Shown: in pieces, positions 33,801-45,988 of the stretch
How the letters are laid out: every line of letters starts with the position of its first letter
How positions within the stretch are numbered: the first letter of the stretch is position 1
Source: Austropuccinia psidii
Taxonomy: Eukaryota; Basidiomycota; Pucciniomycetes; Pucciniales; Sphaerophragmiaceae
DNA length: 64,000 nucleotides
Assembly: GCA_023105745.1 (NCBI GenBank)
Contig: JALGQZ010000009.1
Coordinates: 10,340,564-10,404,563, forward strand
Reading direction: 5' to 3'
Program-made: the position numbers and the translations under genes
The notes under the pieces: model-generated
The model's database searches: none
The model's input: only the letters and a program-made list of their open reading frames with translations
Told to the model about the DNA's origin: nothing

Positions 33801-36732
33801 GTTCTTTGTCTGTAGCAAATGCTCCTTTGTGGTCATACAAAAGGGAAGAAAGTTCATTTTCTTGTTTATCAGTCAGATGAAGGCTTATCTCAGCCTCATT
33901 TAACTGTTCAGACTTGAATTTTTCTAACTCTAAGTTGACTGGTGATACTTTGTTTACTGTAATTTGTCTTTTAAATGGTAAAAAGGCAAATTTCTGGCGC
34001 TTATTGTCCCCAATTGTAAAGTATCTGTCTTTGTTATTATGTAAATCTATCCCATACATGATCAAATAGTCATTTCCCAATATAAAATGGGTACTAGAGC
34101 AATTTTCCATAACAACAAATTCAACTGTGATCCTTAAATTCCCATTTATGTGTGGGAATATGACATTGGTCTCAAAGATCCCCAATGCTTTCATTGGGTT
34201 ACTTGCACTGTTGAATTTTATACCATCAATTGGTAACAATTGGTCTTCAAAATTCGGCACACAGGTCTTAAGAAAGGATTTTCCAACACAAGAGCAGAAG
34301 GCTCCTGGGTCAAGCAAAAGTTTGGTGGGCTTGTTGTCAATTACCACTTCTGTTATACAGGAGTTACCAGCTGTATAACCTTTTCCTCTGTTTGTTTTTG
34401 TCTTCATAAGTTGTGCATCTTGAACTTTTGATAAATCAACTTGACCATTGCTCAATTGTGGTAAGTGGGAATAAGATTCCATGATGTCAAAAGTGGCATT
34501 GATATTTTCTATATCTTTTGAAGATTCAGAGAATATGGATGACTTATCATCTGAATTGTCTTCAATTATGTCTTCTTTTTCAACATCTGGTTCTTTTTCA
34601 ATGTCAATTTCATTGATTTTCCCCCTTTTTGGACATGTATTGGCTAAATGGGTGGTGCTTTGGCAAATATGGCATTTTCTGACTGTATCTGCAGATTTAT
34701 ATTTAATATTACTAGAATTTTCTTTGGGGTTTTTGTCCACAGAATCTTTCCAAGGTGTATTAAACCTTGTTTTAAGATTCACCCTACTAGAACCAATTTT
34801 GGTTCTGGTGGTTACTTCTTCTAGTATATTGATAATATCCTCTGCTGAAGATTGTTCAGTAGTCCTGCTTTTGACAGCATGCTCTAAGTCACCTCCACAT
34901 TGTCTCAGAATTTTTCTATGGATCATAAATTCTGACATGTCAGGATATAATGCTGTTAATCTGTCCTTTTGTTGGCAAAACCATGGTAAAGCTTTGTCTT
35001 TATCAGCATTAAATTTGGCGGATTCAAAGGCTGTTTCAACTTTAAACCTCCATGCATCATTGGCCCATTTGTTGACAATTTGGGTTTTCCACCAAGTCCA
35101 ACTCTGGTGTCCATGTGCTTGTCTCAATTTGATATACCATCTGTGAGCTGATTTGGTAAACAAGGTGTTAAACCTGGCTGTCACCAATCTGTTTGGTAAT
35201 TCAAAATCTTCTTTGATCATGTCAATACCTCTGATAAATTCCATATGGTCATATTCTCCTTCACCACTGAAGTGAGGCCATTCCTTAAGTTTTGGAACTT
35301 CTTTTAATAGTGTTTGGCCCATTGATGGTTCCAAGTTATGAAAAGAAGTGGATAATTCATTTTTTAATTGTGAATTATCAGGATCCAATACTTGTGGATT
35401 TGAAATTCTTGTGCCCTCATTTTGATTTAGAGGTGTAGACATTCTTGGTAAGGTGTTCAGTAATTGTTCAATGTCATTCATTTTACTGTTGCTACACCTT
35501 TGGGAATTTCTGTATTCATGTTGGAAGCTTTGTATTAAATTTATTACTTCAATTTTATACATGTCTTCTTTATGTGTAAGTTCTTGCCATAACTCTGTCT
35601 GTCTTGTATTATCAGCAGTGACTTGATTCAATTTCATTGATAATTTTGATACTTCTTCTTGTGAAGCATCAAAACACTTTTTCAAGGCAATGGTATATGT
35701 TTTTACTTCAGTAAATGAATTTGAAATGTCATCAAGGACTTTCTTGTTATCTGTCTTGATAATATTTATGGCTTGTTTAATTCTTGTTTCAATTATGTCA
35801 TCAATATTGAATTTAGAATATTTATCTGTTAATTCTTTTATAATGGCAGATTGTTCATTTATTTTATTGTTAGAAGAATTATCATTATTGGAATTTTTAA
35901 TTTTTCTCAAAACTTTTTCAAAACACATAAGTGTTTCATTAATTTGGCACAGACTCAGGTTGTTTGTTTTAATGTTGTTACAAATGCTGTCATTTTTATC
36001 AGAAAGATGTTTTTTCACGTCATTTATAGCATTATACAACTCTGGGATGGAATCAAATATGTCAGAAATCATTTCTGGAACCTTAATCTGGCTTCCTCCT
36101 TCTTCTGTAATTCCATCATGGTTCTGGCCATCTGAAATACATTTTCCATGGCATCCTGCTGAATCTTTGGGATTCTGTAGCTTTGGCTGTAAGGTTTTGG
36201 GGCTGGTGCCTTCCCTTTGCCCTTGTTTGGAGTTTGTGGCTGCTTTTTCACGTTGGAATTGCTGCTGCTGGCCACTGGGGCTGTTTTTGGCACTGGTTTG
36301 GCTGGTGGAGGGTTGTTTTTCCTCCATTCTAGTGTCAAAAGCATCATGTTTTTCTTCTCCATCAATGGATGCCATCCATTGAGCAATTTGCAAGTGTTGG
36401 GATGGCCCAAGAATTTTCTTACTGTCAGGTAAGAATTCATGCAATTCTTCCACAGGTCTGCAAGGATCTGGTACTCCTTGAATTGGAGTGCATTGTTGTA
36501 TGCACTGTGGCGGGCTTTGTATATGTCCACAGAGGCTTGTTGTGGCGGTGTCAGCTCTTTTTGAAGGTAAAATGGTATTATCAGCTTCAGAATGACCCAT
36601 TTTAGTTGTTTGGAAGTTATCAACTGACCCTTTTCCTTCTGTACCTGGTTGGCCTCTGCCATAATCACGTCTATTACCTTTTTGGGAGCTGCTTGAGGGG
36701 TTGTAGCTGGCTCCTGACCTGGTTGAAGGCAT
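30808..36732 (-). CDS. Ty3-B Gag-Pol polyprotein (capsid, protease, RT, RNase H, integrase, chromodomain)
   Basis: A single 1974-codon frame without stops. Residues 1-220 are Ser/Gln-rich and overlap the accessory ORF; a Met at 221 (codon 36072-36070) may be the real Gag start. Then follow a coiled coil (about 221-430), capsid-like region (about 478-650), CCHC knuckle ([14 protein letters not shown], near 685), protease with Asp-Pro-Gly at 808-810, RT with YIDD near 1156, RNase H ([14 protein letters not shown], near 1300), integrase zinc region and core (HMDWVT, SDRDPKF, then TDGLAERM) and a C-terminal chromodomain ([20 protein letters not shown]). The order PR-RT-RH-IN is that of Ty3/gypsy, and chromodomains guide integration to marked chromatin. 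All enzymatic motifs except the protease triplet look intact, so it may be active or recently active. Confidence 0.95.
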   Translation of the reverse strand: MPSTRSGASYNPSSSSQKGNRRDYGRGQPGTEGKGSVDNFQTTKMGHSEADNTILPSKRADTATTSLCGHIQSPPQCIQQCTPIQGVPDPCRPVEELHEFLPDSKKILGPSQHLQIAQWMASIDGEEKHDAFDTRMEEKQPSTSQTSAKNSPSGQQQQFQREKAATNSKQGQREGTSPKTLQPKLQNPKDSAGCHGKCISDGQNHDGITEEGGSQIKVPEMISDIFDSIPELYNAINDVKKHLSDKNDSICNNIKTNNLSLCQINETLMCFEKVLRKIKNSNNDNSSNNKINEQSAIIKELTDKYSKFNIDDIIETRIKQAINIIKTDNKKVLDDISNSFTEVKTYTIALKKCFDASQEEVSKLSMKLNQVTADNTRQTELWQELTHKEDMYKIEVINLIQSFQHEYRNSQRCSNSKMNDIEQLLNTLPRMSTPLNQNEGTRISNPQVLDPDNSQLKNELSTSFHNLEPSMGQTLLKEVPKLKEWPHFSGEGEYDHMEFIRGIDMIKEDFELPNRLVTARFNTLFTKSAHRWYIKLRQAHGHQSWTWWKTQIVNKWANDAWRFKVETAFESAKFNADKDKALPWFCQQKDRLTALYPDMSEFMIHRKILRQCGGDLEHAVKSRTTEQSSAEDIINILEEVTTRTKIGSSRVNLKTRFNTPWKDSVDKNPKENSSNIKYKSADTVRKCHICQSTTHLANTCPKRGKINEIDIEKEPDVEKEDIIEDNSDDKSSIFSESSKDIENINATFDIMESYSHLPQLSNGQVDLSKVQDAQLMKTKTNRGKGYTAGNSCITEVVIDNKPTKLLLDPGAFCSCVGKSFLKTCVPNFEDQLLPIDGIKFNSASNPMKALGIFETNVIFPHINGNLRITVEFVVMENCSSTHFILGNDYLIMYGIDLHNNKDRYFTIGDNKRQKFAFLPFKRQITVNKVSPVNLELEKFKSEQLNEAEISLHLTDKQENELSSLLYDHKGAFATDKEPLGAIIGHEVDIILNIERPYPPLLRRPAYPASPKSREALEIHIKELLDLGVIRKVGHNEEVEITTPVIVAWHNGKSRMVGDFRALNTYTVPDRYPIPKIQIALTQISQAVYITTMDALKGFHQNVVTPRARKYLRIIVHCGVYEYLRMPFGIKNAPSHFQRMMNEIFPEELSEGWLIIYIDDIIICSKTWEEHMYRLSRVLTKIQSVNMKISLKKCHFGFKELKALGHVVSGLSLGIDKNKVAAVLLKPMPQNKKEIQSFLGFAGYYRQHIKDFASIARPLYKLCDKDTVFEMTVDRVKAFESLREALTTAPLLLMPDFKLPFKLYIDASGDGLGAALHQVQIINDKPVEGPICFISRQIKPTEARYGASQMECLCLVWALEKLNYFLEGCVFEVITDCTAVKSLLNMKTPNRHMLRWQIAIQEYRGNMTIVHKDGNIHKNEDGLSRWPLPNNIDNPAYVPEEASPQIPIEGISVTDLNTTFFEEVRNSYTQDKNCSILCQLLNKDCKDNSLIHALDEVWRKSYNEGRFHLLDGIIYHRTKHTCVMTVVDRSLINLVLKECHDSPFSGHLSEDRTREKVKTCIWWPMWQKDVAEYCKTCDRCQKANKSTGKRLGNMMKIQEPNRPWEIVHMDWVTGLPPGGDRSYNACLVIVDRFSKTPIFLPCHKDDTAMDTALLIWNRVVSWTGIFTNIISDRDPKFTSALWTNLHQLFGTKLSFSTAYHPQTDGLAERMIQTLEDMVRRFCAYGLEFKDCDGFTHDWCTLLPALELAYKTSIHSSTNQTPAILEKGWNPKLPQDSLRKDLIEIHPTAASFKGMLDKARKHAVRCMEDSFAYAKDKWDKSHATPDFKVGDLVLVSTTNFNNIKGCKKLKDSFAGPFVIKALHGENAVEVELSEELSNKHPTFPVSLIKPYKYSDAEKFPLRNKIPQVIPPIETSGTKKITKVLKERKLRTKKVREYLVRYSDPTCEDEWLEEKDIPEATKLLRRFRHTRNTNITK

Positions 36733-36984
36733 AATTATGGTTAAAAAAAAAAGGCTTAAAATAGTATTTTTACGTCAAAAACTTACTATTGGCCAAATTT
36801 TTGGCTTTCTGAAGTGTATTACTTATATCCAAGTTAATTAATTCAGAAGATATTGGTTCAGGTTGATTATTTTGAGTCACAATAACAGTACTATTATGAT
36901 CAGAATTAACAGTACTGGCAGGGATAATGCTGGTTACTGTTGAGGCTGTTTCAATGTTTTCTTGTCTTACCACGTTGTCAGACA
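36069..36984 (-). CDS. Ty3-B spliced overlapping accessory protein (partial 5')
   Basis: Exon 36984-36787 follows an acceptor (AATTTTAG|TGTC). Donor GTAAGT (36786-36781) and an AG at 36720-36719 give a 68-nt intron holding the Gag-Pol ATG (36732). Splicing keeps one open frame through NLANS, QEPATTP and [12 protein letters not shown] to the stop TGA at 36071-36069, at least 282 residues, with no stop. Motifs [20 protein letters not shown] and [13 protein letters not shown] are shared with Ty3-A and Ty3-C in this frame, more strongly than in the overlapping Gag frame. The stop overlaps a Gag-frame ATG as ATGA. The first exon, presumably upstream in the leader or LTR, was not found. No known family is recognised. 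The exon model is inferred. Confidence 0.6.
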
Positions 36985-37190
36985 CTAAAATTAATGAAAA
37001 AGCCAATTAATTAAGTAAAAAAAAGGTTATTTCAAAAAAGAAATAAAAATATAAGCCTCACTTATAATATGAAAAAAATTATTTTTTAAGGATTTTTTTT
37101 GGATTATAAGTATTTTTTATATGTTTTTAAATTTTTCAATATAAGAAAAAAGATTTAAAAAGAGTAAAAAAAATATGTCACAGGTAAAAT

Positions 37191-37208
37191 ATCACGGCTG
37201 GGCCCCCA
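37191..37208 (-). promoter_or_regulatory. Ty3-B primer-binding site
   Basis: On the minus strand TGGGGGCCCAGCCGTGAT lies two bases inside the 5' LTR. It differs at two positions from the Ty3-A site. Confidence 0.82.
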
Positions 37209-37210
37209 AA

Positions 37211-39049
37211 TGTAAGGTGTGGATATGAAACTTTGATTAAAAATCAAGTACTTTTCCTGTCCTCAAAATTTGTATAAGGTAAAATTCAGTTAAAAATAGT
37301 ATGAAATATTATTTTTAAGAGAAAACACGCCAATTTTATTGTTTATAACTTTATTAGTATAAAACAATAATATTATAAAAATTTATTGTTTTACCAACAA
37401 TAAAAATTTATCCAAAAAATACTCTACAAGAGATATTTTAAGGCTACAAAAGAAATTTCTTCAAGAGCAATTTCAATTGGAATTAATTGAGCAAAGAACT
37501 GCAAGCAATTAATTAAAGAACAAAGTCTTTAAAAAGAATATTAAAGAGAAAACACGCCCAAAAGTGACCAGAGTGAATTTGGAAACAAAGTGACAAAGTT
37601 AACAGTGATGAAAGATGCTTTAATTCACTTTTGGGGTGGTTCAGGGGTAAAAATGATTATAAGAGTTACAAACAATGATTATAATGATTTTTTCACGTGG
37701 TTAAAAGGATTAAAATGATTTAAAAGTGGTGGTTGGAATCTTTGATTGATTGGTTTAACAGTTTTAAACTAATTAATAAAAGGAAAAGATTCTAACATGA
37801 AGAGAAAAGTGGGGCAAAGAAGACATTCTTTTATAGCCATCAATTCTCTTACTCCAAAAGTAAAATTTACTCTTGTCAGTCGTGAAAAACAGTCTGACAA
37901 CAGAAAAGCCAATTATGGCATCATTGAACCCTGGTTTAGACCAAAAAGGGCTGGTTTAAGCCATTTTTAGCCATTTTTAGCCATTTTAGACCCTTAAATC
38001 AGCCATTACTATAGCAATACCAGGCCTAGAGCCTTCAAAACACGTCAGAATGTGTGTCAGAGGCGTAGAAACCAGTTAAAACTGTTTTTATTATGATTGT
38101 TTTATCTTAAGGGTAGTTTTACCTTCTTGGCAACAGCTAAAACTACCCCAGTTGGTATCAAAACCTCATCATCAATTGAGTCCACAGACCCTGTAACTCA
38201 ATTCCAGGCCAAAATTGATGAACTTTTGCGTGAATTTTGACATCCCACGCCTGTCAGCAAGGATTTTGGGGGTCTAGCTCCCCCTTAGAGCTGGAGTTCC
38301 TTTTCCCCCCCAAATTTAATCTTTCCAATTTATTTTTCCTTTAATTCCTCATCATGTATTATACTTATAATTTACACATGTAATTCAATTCAATTGTACA
38401 GTACAATACAGTAATAATTGACACCTCATATGTAAATCAAAGTTCACTTATGTAATACACGCGCACATTTTGACATTTCAATTGAATTCAATTGAAAATA
38501 CTTTAATTCCTCATAACTTCTAAACTAAACACAACACCTCAATTTTAACACAAAAATTGATGGTTAACACCACATGTGGTGTGAATTAAATTAAGGTTTT
38601 GAGGATCTTCAACTTTTGTATTGAAAATACTAAAAACTTAATTTAAGCTTATTTAGAGTTGAGTTACAAAAATTTCACTCAGAGGTGACCCCACCTGATT
38701 TTTTATGAGGAATCCAATGGTGAAATAAAATTTATATGTTTATTTATTGGATAAAAAGTTATAATAAATTTTATTTAACTTTTTTCCAAATTTATTTATT
38801 TTTTCACAATTTTGTTAAAATTTCATTTTTACTTAAATTTTTCAAGTATAAATGTAATTTTATATTTACAAAATTTAAAGTAATTTTATTTTTAAGTTAT
38901 AATTAATTTTTTATTTTTAATATAATTTTATATTTATATTTTTTATTTTTATTTTAATAATATAAATAAATTTATTTTATTTATATTAATATGTTATTTT
39001 TTTATATTTGTGGTCTTTTGGGTATATGAAATTACCTCTAAGGCTCACA
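37211..39049 (-). repeat. Ty3-B 5' LTR (right)
   Basis: Same ends as 28957-30784. It is 11 bp longer, mainly from a duplicated TAGCCATTTT-type unit near 37970. Followed directly by the agtac duplication. Confidence 0.95.
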
Positions 39050-41444
39050 AGTACTTAAGAAAATTCTACAAGTGAACATGAAAATTTCTCTTAAAAAATG
39101 TAATTTTGGGTTTCATGAGTTAAAAGCTCTAGGACATGTAGTCTCAGGACTAAGCCTTGGTGTTGATAAGAACAAAGTGGCTGCAGTTTTACTGAAACAA
39201 ATGCCCCAGAACAAAAAAGAAAAGATGTCTTTCTTAGGGTTTGCCAGTTATTACAGGCAACACCTTAAAGATTTTGCAGTCCATGCCAAATCATTATACA
39301 GAATTTGTGATCAACAAACTGTTTTTGAAATGATTCAGGAGAGAATTCAAGCATATGATGAAATCAAGTATGCCTTGACCAATGCACCATTATTACTGAT
39401 GCCAGACTGGAAACTTCCTTTCAAGCTGTATATTGATGCATGTGGTGAAGGTCTAGGAGCTGCTCTTCATCAAGTTCAAATTGTCAATGACAAGCCTTAT
39501 GAAGGTCCAATTTGTTTTATTTCAAGACAAATTAAACCTACTGAGGCCAGATATGGAGCTAGCCAAATGGAGTGCCTTTGCCTTGTTTGGGCTCTGGAAA
39601 AACTTCATTACTATCTTGATGGAAGTGTGTTTGAAGTAATTACTGATTTTAATGCAGTAAAATCACTTCTTAACATGAAAACTCCAAACAGACACATGTT
39701 AAGATGGCAGATTGCTATACAGGAGTATAGAGGCAATATGACCATAGTACATAAAGCTGGAAATATTCACAAGAATGCTGATGGTTTAAGTAGATGGGAA
39801 TTACCCAATACACCTGAAAATCCTGCCTATGCTCATACAAGTGCAGAACCTCAAATTCCATTTGAAAGAATTAACATCACAGATGTGGGAACAGAATTCT
39901 TTGAGGAAGTTAGAGAAAGCTATAAGCAAGATAAAAATTGCCATATACTTACTGCTCTACTTGACAAAGATTGCAAAGATGCAGCATTGGCTAATTCTCT
40001 GGATGATATTTTTAAAACATCTTATGATAATGGAAGATTCCATTTGTTTTATGGTATACTATATCATAGATCTAAACACACATGTGTCATGGTCCTATGT
40101 AGTAGAATGTTGATTAACACAATACTACTAGAATGCCATGATAACATTTATTCTGGACATCTGTCTGAAGACATAACAATGGAAAGAATTGAGACATGTG
40201 CCTGGTGGCCATCTTGGAGAAAAGATGTCATTGAGTACTGTCATAGTTGTGATAGATGCCAGAAAGCCAATAAAGCTACTGGTAAAAGATTTGGTCTGAT
40301 GATCCATATCCAAGAACCAAGTACCCCATGGGAAGTGGCTCACATGGATTGGGTGACTGCATTACCACCTGGAGGTGATAAAGGTTACAATGCATGTCTT
40401 GTTATTGTAGACAGATATAGCAAAACACCAATCTTTTTACCATGTCACAAATATGACACAGCTATGGATACAGCTCTCTTGATCTGGAATAGAGTAATAT
40501 CCCATACTGGTCTCTTTAAAAACATCATTAGTGACAGAGACCCAAAATATACATAAGCCTTATGGACTAATTTACATAAGCTTTTGGGTACAAAATTATC
40601 ATTCTCAACAGCATACCATCCACAAACAGATGGGTTAGCAGAAAGAATGATTCAAACCCATGAGGACATGATCAGAAGATTTTGTGCTTATGGCCTGGAG
40701 CTTAAAGATTCTGATGGCTTTACCCATGATTGGTGTACTCTTATACCAGCATTGGAGTTAGCCTACAAGACCTCCATCCATGCTTCAACAGGCAAGACCC
40801 CTGCAATGTTGGAAAAAGGATGGAACCCCAAACTTCCAATTGATACTTTGAAGAAAGATTTGGTTAACATTCATCCAACTGCTTCAAGCTTTAAGCTATT
40901 TCTTGATAAAGTGAGACATCATGCAAATCAAAGCATGAATGATGCCTTTGAATATGCTAGGCAGAAATGGGATAAAAGTCATAAAACCCCAGAATTCAAA
41001 GTAGGGGACTTAATACTAGTTTCAACCTTGAGCTTTAATAATATTAAAGGTCCAAAGAAATTGAAAGATTCCTTTGCAGGACCATTTATTATTGAAGCCC
41101 TTCATGGGACAAATGCAGTACAAGTAGAACTGCCAGGAGAACTGGAAAATAAACATCCAAATTTCCCTGTCAGTCTAGTAAAGCATTACACTTCAAGTGA
41201 TAAGGAATTATTTCCTTTAAGAAATGAAACACCCTTAGAAGTACCCCCACTAGATCAAAGTGAGGAGAAAAAGGTACTAAAAGTCTTGAAAGAAAGAAGA
41301 CTTAGGGGAAAAAATGAAAGAGAATACTTATTCAGGTATAAAAATCCACAACATGAAGATGAGTGGATTGTAGAAAGCAAAATACCAGATTCCCAAAAGT
41401 TTCTCAGAAGATTCAGACATGGAAGAAGACCAATTGCTCAATAA
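39050..41444 (+). pseudogene. Ty3-A polyprotein 3' part (RT end, RNase H, integrase, chromodomain)
   Basis: Resumes the RT immediately after Ty3-B ([24 protein letters not shown]). RNase H follows ([30 protein letters not shown]), then the integrase zinc region (CHSCDRCQ) and core ([22 protein letters not shown]). A TAA at 40554-40556 replaces the Ser found in Ty3-B (DPKFTS). The frame continues from 40557 through [13 protein letters not shown] to the chromodomain ([15 protein letters not shown]) and the stop at 41442-41444. It is otherwise one frame, so nonsense and insertion are its main lesions. Its 3' end is duplicated at 21801-22576. Confidence 0.92.
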
Positions 41445-41580
41445 AAGGTTTTAATTGTGGGCTTTACATACTCACAAGTATAAGTAGAGAGGTTGGACAG
41501 TGGATTATACCCCCCTCAAATAACTTGGGGGTATACTACAAAAGAAAAATTGTATACAATTTTTTTTTGGTGGTAGGGAA

Positions 41581-43750
41581 TGTGAGCCTGTGAGGTATGT
41601 ATAACATACCCATAAGGCCACAAATGATTTTATAAACAGTTAATTTTGTCTTAAACAGACTTTTTAGTTGAAATTAAAATAAAAAATAACAAAAAATAAG
41701 TATAACTTTTTTTTGGATAAATAAAGTTATAAATATTATGTCATTTTTGGATTCTACACCAAAAATGACCTAGGGTACATCCATAAGGTGTTATACCCAA
41801 AAACACTTATTTCTTGTGATATTAGAAGATTTAATAATCTCACAGTACTAATGTAACTTTTTTAACATTTTTTTAAAATTGTTAAATTTGAGCTTAAATA
41901 AGCTTAAATTTAAAGTTGCATAAGGTTGATGCAAACTTACCAAAATTTTAGTTAAAATTGAGGTGTGGTGTATATTTACTGAATTGGCTAAGGATCTGCC
42001 ATACAGAATGTAAATCCTGCATGAGCTCAATTTAAAAGGGTTTAAAATCCATGGTATGGCTTTAAATAAATAAAAGGGCAAAATCCACGTAAAAAGGTGG
42101 GCAAAAGGAAAAAGACCAAATAGAGCTGGGGTACCTAACTTTTTGGATCTGCAATGATTCAATTAAGGTTGTCCACCTGTATTGGAGGATTTTCAACCTT
42201 ATTTAAACTTTAAGATTAGACCTTGATCCAACCTTAAGGTTAAAACTGGTCTTATCCCAATTTGGACAGGAATTTCATACTGCCCAAAGGGTAAATCCCA
42301 ATATGGTGGCTTGAAATCAAAGTTTTAAGAACTTTCAAAGCTTAATCAAGCTTCAAAACCTTACATAAGCTTAAAACTTTAAAGTTACAAGCATCAAAAC
42401 CTTATCAAAAGCTAAGGTTTGGTGTGTATTGTTATTTTACGTGGAAAAATAGCAATAACTTCAAAAATTCATTAAAAATCCAAATCTTAATGGATTTGCT
42501 TGAAAATTTCACACAACTTAGAATTTAATATTATCTATATATAAATTAAATTTTAAGTATCTTTTATGAATAAATTTCCTGGGTAATTAGCCTGGAAATT
42601 TACTTTTTTAATTAAGCTCAAAGAAAACTATGATTTCTTTAAAAATTAATTAAAAAATTGAGTTTAAGAGATTTCTGCTTGAAACTCTATTTCTAAGTTG
42701 TTCATGTGATGAACTTTAATATACATAAGTTTATTTATATTAAAAACTTAAAAATAATTAGTTTCAATGAGGATTAAAGTTACATGGAGTTAAGAATAAC
42801 ACTGGTAACTTTAAATTGGAATTAAAAACAAGTTGCCTTAAGTAAAGAACTCTGTTTTTAAGTATGGTTTTTCAGTTTTGACCTGAGCATGCCCTCTACA
42901 TTCATTATGAATCATGAGAGCTGCTCTGAAGACATAAAAAGGGTCTTTTCATCACTGTTTTAGTCCATCATTAATCAATCCAATCATATTAGAAATTTAA
43001 ACAGGCAAAGTTTTATTATTTATAAAATCTTATTATTAAAGTAATTCTTAAGTTATTTTATTCTTTATGAATTGTAAATTAAAAGAATTGAAGTCATAGA
43101 ATTCAGATTATTATTGTAATCATCAATAATACATTTTATATTATAAAATTATCATTTTAAATATCTTTTAAAATCCACAAATTCCTCTTAAAACTCTTTA
43201 ATCTTAAATTTTATAATAAAAAGTTGTTTTATCTTCAAAATTATTGATTTTAGGCCAAGTTTTGAACTTATAATCATTATTTAATATAATAACTGTTGTT
43301 ATTTGACTTGTTGTATTAAAGAAATATTATAAGTAAGTTTTCTCTAAAAGTTCTATATCTTTTTTATCTAGTATTAGTTTTTTACATAGAATTTTATTCT
43401 ATAAGAATTATTTCTGCACAGTGTGTGTTATAATTCTTTTATAAATAATATTTATATTATTTATAAGTGGTTAATATTCATATTTCCACGTGTAATTGTT
43501 GCATTAAGAGCTTTACAATTCTTATTGTTATAACTGTCAGTGACTATAACAATAATAGAATAATTATAATTTATTATAATTATTATTTTTTATAATAATA
43601 ATTAAATTCATTTTTTATCTAATTATTTTTAATAATTATATTTAAATTTGTGGTTATAATATTTTGTTATATTATATATTTCTACTGAGGACAGTCATAG
43701 TACTCTTGATATTGCTACTATTATCAAGAGTTTGATAGACAAACCTTACA
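41581..43750 (+). repeat. Ty3-A right LTR
   Basis: TGTGAGCCTGTGAGG to AAACCTTACA, preceded by the purine tract GGTGGTAGGGAA. HARBI1 sequence resumes at 43751. Confidence 0.92.
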
Positions 43751-44022
43751 CCTGGTGAGTGTTTTGCTACAATTCCCTTGTATCAAATGGATGGTGGCTA
43801 ATATTGTCTCCGCAAGGGCAATATCTCCTCACCAATTCAGCTTACCCTCTCAGCCTCCATTGTATCCTGTGCTACAAGGGGGTGGCTGCCAAATCACATT
43901 ACAACCGCTTGTTCAATTTTTATCTTTCCCAGTCACAAATTCAAATTGAACATTGCATAGGAATCCTGAAGGCACACTGGGAATAACTTCAAAATTTGCC
44001 CTTAGCTTTCAATCAAGCTAGT
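43751..44022 (+). pseudogene. HARBI1-like transposase, 3' part, running into the gap
   Basis: The frame through 43759-43986 reads LSPQGQYLLTNSAYPL, then CYKGVAAKSHYNRLFNF and IQIEHCIGILKAHW, the standard HARBI1 C-terminal order. It completes the gene begun at 21093. In the second catalytic block (normally DSAYPL) Asp is replaced by Asn; the Glu of IEH is kept. A stop follows HWE, then LPLAFNQAS in the same region, and the sequence disappears into Ns. Confidence 0.88.
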
Positions 44023-44522
44023 NNNNNNNNNNNNNNNNNNNNNNNNNNNNNNNNNNNNNNNNNNNNNNNNNNNNNNNNNNNNNNNNNNNNNNNNNNNNNN
44101 NNNNNNNNNNNNNNNNNNNNNNNNNNNNNNNNNNNNNNNNNNNNNNNNNNNNNNNNNNNNNNNNNNNNNNNNNNNNNNNNNNNNNNNNNNNNNNNNNNNN
44201 NNNNNNNNNNNNNNNNNNNNNNNNNNNNNNNNNNNNNNNNNNNNNNNNNNNNNNNNNNNNNNNNNNNNNNNNNNNNNNNNNNNNNNNNNNNNNNNNNNNN
44301 NNNNNNNNNNNNNNNNNNNNNNNNNNNNNNNNNNNNNNNNNNNNNNNNNNNNNNNNNNNNNNNNNNNNNNNNNNNNNNNNNNNNNNNNNNNNNNNNNNNN
44401 NNNNNNNNNNNNNNNNNNNNNNNNNNNNNNNNNNNNNNNNNNNNNNNNNNNNNNNNNNNNNNNNNNNNNNNNNNNNNNNNNNNNNNNNNNNNNNNNNNNN
44501 NNNNNNNNNNNNNNNNNNNNNN
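44023..44522. other. Assembly gap (500 N)
   Basis: Exactly 500 N. The round number suggests a placeholder gap. It abuts the satellite, which probably caused the assembly break, so the true distance and satellite length are unknown. The apparent ORF across it is meaningless. Confidence 0.98.
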
Positions 44523-45988
44523 AATTAAATAAAATTAATTTAAATTAATTTAAATTAATTAAAATTAATTAAAATTAATTAAAATTAATTAAAATTAATT
44601 AAAATTAATTAAAATTAATTAAAATTAATTAAAATTAATTAAAATTAATTAAAATTAATTAAAATTAATTAAAATTAATTAAAATTAATTAAAATTAATT
44701 AAAATTAATTAAAATTAATTAAAATTAATTAAAATTAATTAAAATTAATTAAAATTAATTAAAATTAATTAAATTAATTAAAATTAATTAAAATTAATTA
44801 AAATTAATTAAAATTAATTAAAATTAATTAAAATTAATTAAAATTAATTAAAATTAATTAAAATTAATTAAAATTAATTAAAATTAATTAAAATTAATTA
44901 AAATTAATTAAAATTAATTAAAATTAATTAAAATTAATTAAAATTAATTAAAATTAATTAAAATTAATTAAAATTAATTAAATTAATTAAAATTAATTAA
45001 AATTAATTAAAATTAATTAAAATTAATTAAAATTAATTAAAATTAATTAAAATTAATTAAAATTAATTAAAATTAATTAAAATTAATTAAAATTAATTAA
45101 AATTAATTAAAATTAATTAAAATTAATTAAAATTAATTAAAATTAATTAAAATTAATTAAAATTAATTAAAATTAATTAAAATTAATTAAAATTAATCAA
45201 AATTAATTAAAATTAATTAAAATTAATTAAAATTAATTAAAATTAATTAAAATTAATTAAAATTAATTAAAATTAATTAAAATTAATTAAAATTAATTAA
45301 AATTAATTAAAATTAATTAAAATTAATCAAAATTAATTAAAATTAATTAAAATTAATTAAAATTAATTAAAATTAATTAAAATTAATTAAAATTAATTGA
45401 AATTAATTAAAATTAATTAAAATTAATTAAAATTAATTGAAATTAATTAAAATTAATTAAAATTAATTAAAATTTATTAAAATTAATTAAAATTAATTAA
45501 AATTAATTAAAATTAATTAAAATTTATTAAAATTAATTAAAATTAATTAAAATTAATTAAAATTAATTAAAATTAATTAAAATTAATTAAAATTAATTAA
45601 AATTTATTAAAATTAATTAAAATTAATTAAAATTAATTAAAATTAATTAAAATTTATTAAAATTAATTAAAATTAATTAAAATTTATTAAAATTAATTAA
45701 AATTAATTAAAATTAATTAAAATTAATTAAAATTAATTAAAATTAATTAAAATTTATTAAAATTAATTAAAATTAATTAAAATTAATTAAAATTAATTAA
45801 AATTAATTAAAATTAATTAAAATTAATTAAAATTAATTAAAATTAATTAAAATTAATTAAAATTAATTAAAATTTATTAAAATTAATTAAAATTAATTAA
45901 AATTAATTAAAATTAATTAAAATTAATTAAAATTAATTAAAATTAATTAAAATTAATTAAAATTAATTAAAATTAATTCAAATTAAAT
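44523..45988. repeat. AAAATTAATT 10-bp satellite, about 146 copies
   Basis: A nearly pure tandem array of AAAATTAATT. Each junction forms TTAATTAA, so the array is locally self-complementary. Near 44771 and 44981 a 9-bp unit shifts the phase. Variants accumulate to the right: AATCAA near 45197 and 45327, AATTGA near 45397 and 45437, and AATTTATTAA units at 45471, 45521, 45601, 45651, 45681, 45751 and 45871. The first about 30 bp next to the gap are irregular. Confidence 0.97.

Larger units (their letters stand above)
28957..39049 (-). mobile_element. Ty3-B: intact young chromodomain Ty3/gypsy retrotransposon
   Basis: A 10,093-bp element with LTRs 28957-30784 and 37211-39049, flanked by agtac on both sides (28952-28956 and 39050-39054). 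It reads on the minus strand: primer site next to the right LTR, purine tract next to the left LTR, one 1974-codon Gag-Pol frame between them. The two LTRs differ by about six substitutions or short indels and one 11-bp duplication, so it is the youngest insertion here. It is inserted into the RT gene of its relative Ty3-A. Confidence 0.95.
22713..43750 (+). mobile_element. Ty3-A: chromodomain Ty3/gypsy retrotransposon, split by Ty3-B
   Basis: LTRs 22713-24875 and 41581-43750, a primer-binding site at 24878, Gag to partial RT at 25590-28956 and the rest of pol at 39050-41444. The 10.1-kb Ty3-B insertion separates the two pol parts and is flanked by agtac duplications. PR-RT-RNaseH-IN order and the chromodomain place it in the chromovirus branch of Ty3/gypsy. 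The element interrupts a HARBI1 transposase. On the left there is no matching LTR but a truncated pol tail (21801), so no target duplication can be seen. Stops at 25623, 26352, 26475 and 40554 make it non-functional. Confidence 0.9.

Noticed and set aside
34481..36432. Several long plus-strand frames across 34481-36432
   Set aside because: Antisense shadows of the intact Ty3-B Gag-Pol frame; no motif of their own.
21801..40556. RIP-like C-to-T mutation as the cause of all stops
   Set aside because: Two stops that can be checked against copies in the window are not C-to-T: TAA near 22124 replaces GAA of the other pol tail, and TAA at 40554 replaces a TCA-type Ser codon.
43996..44532. A 178-codon open frame
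   Set aside because: It consists almost wholly of the 500-N assembly gap.
44523..45988. Regular short repeats as a possible CRISPR array
   Set aside because: No spacers: it is a pure 10-bp tandem satellite in a eukaryotic genome.
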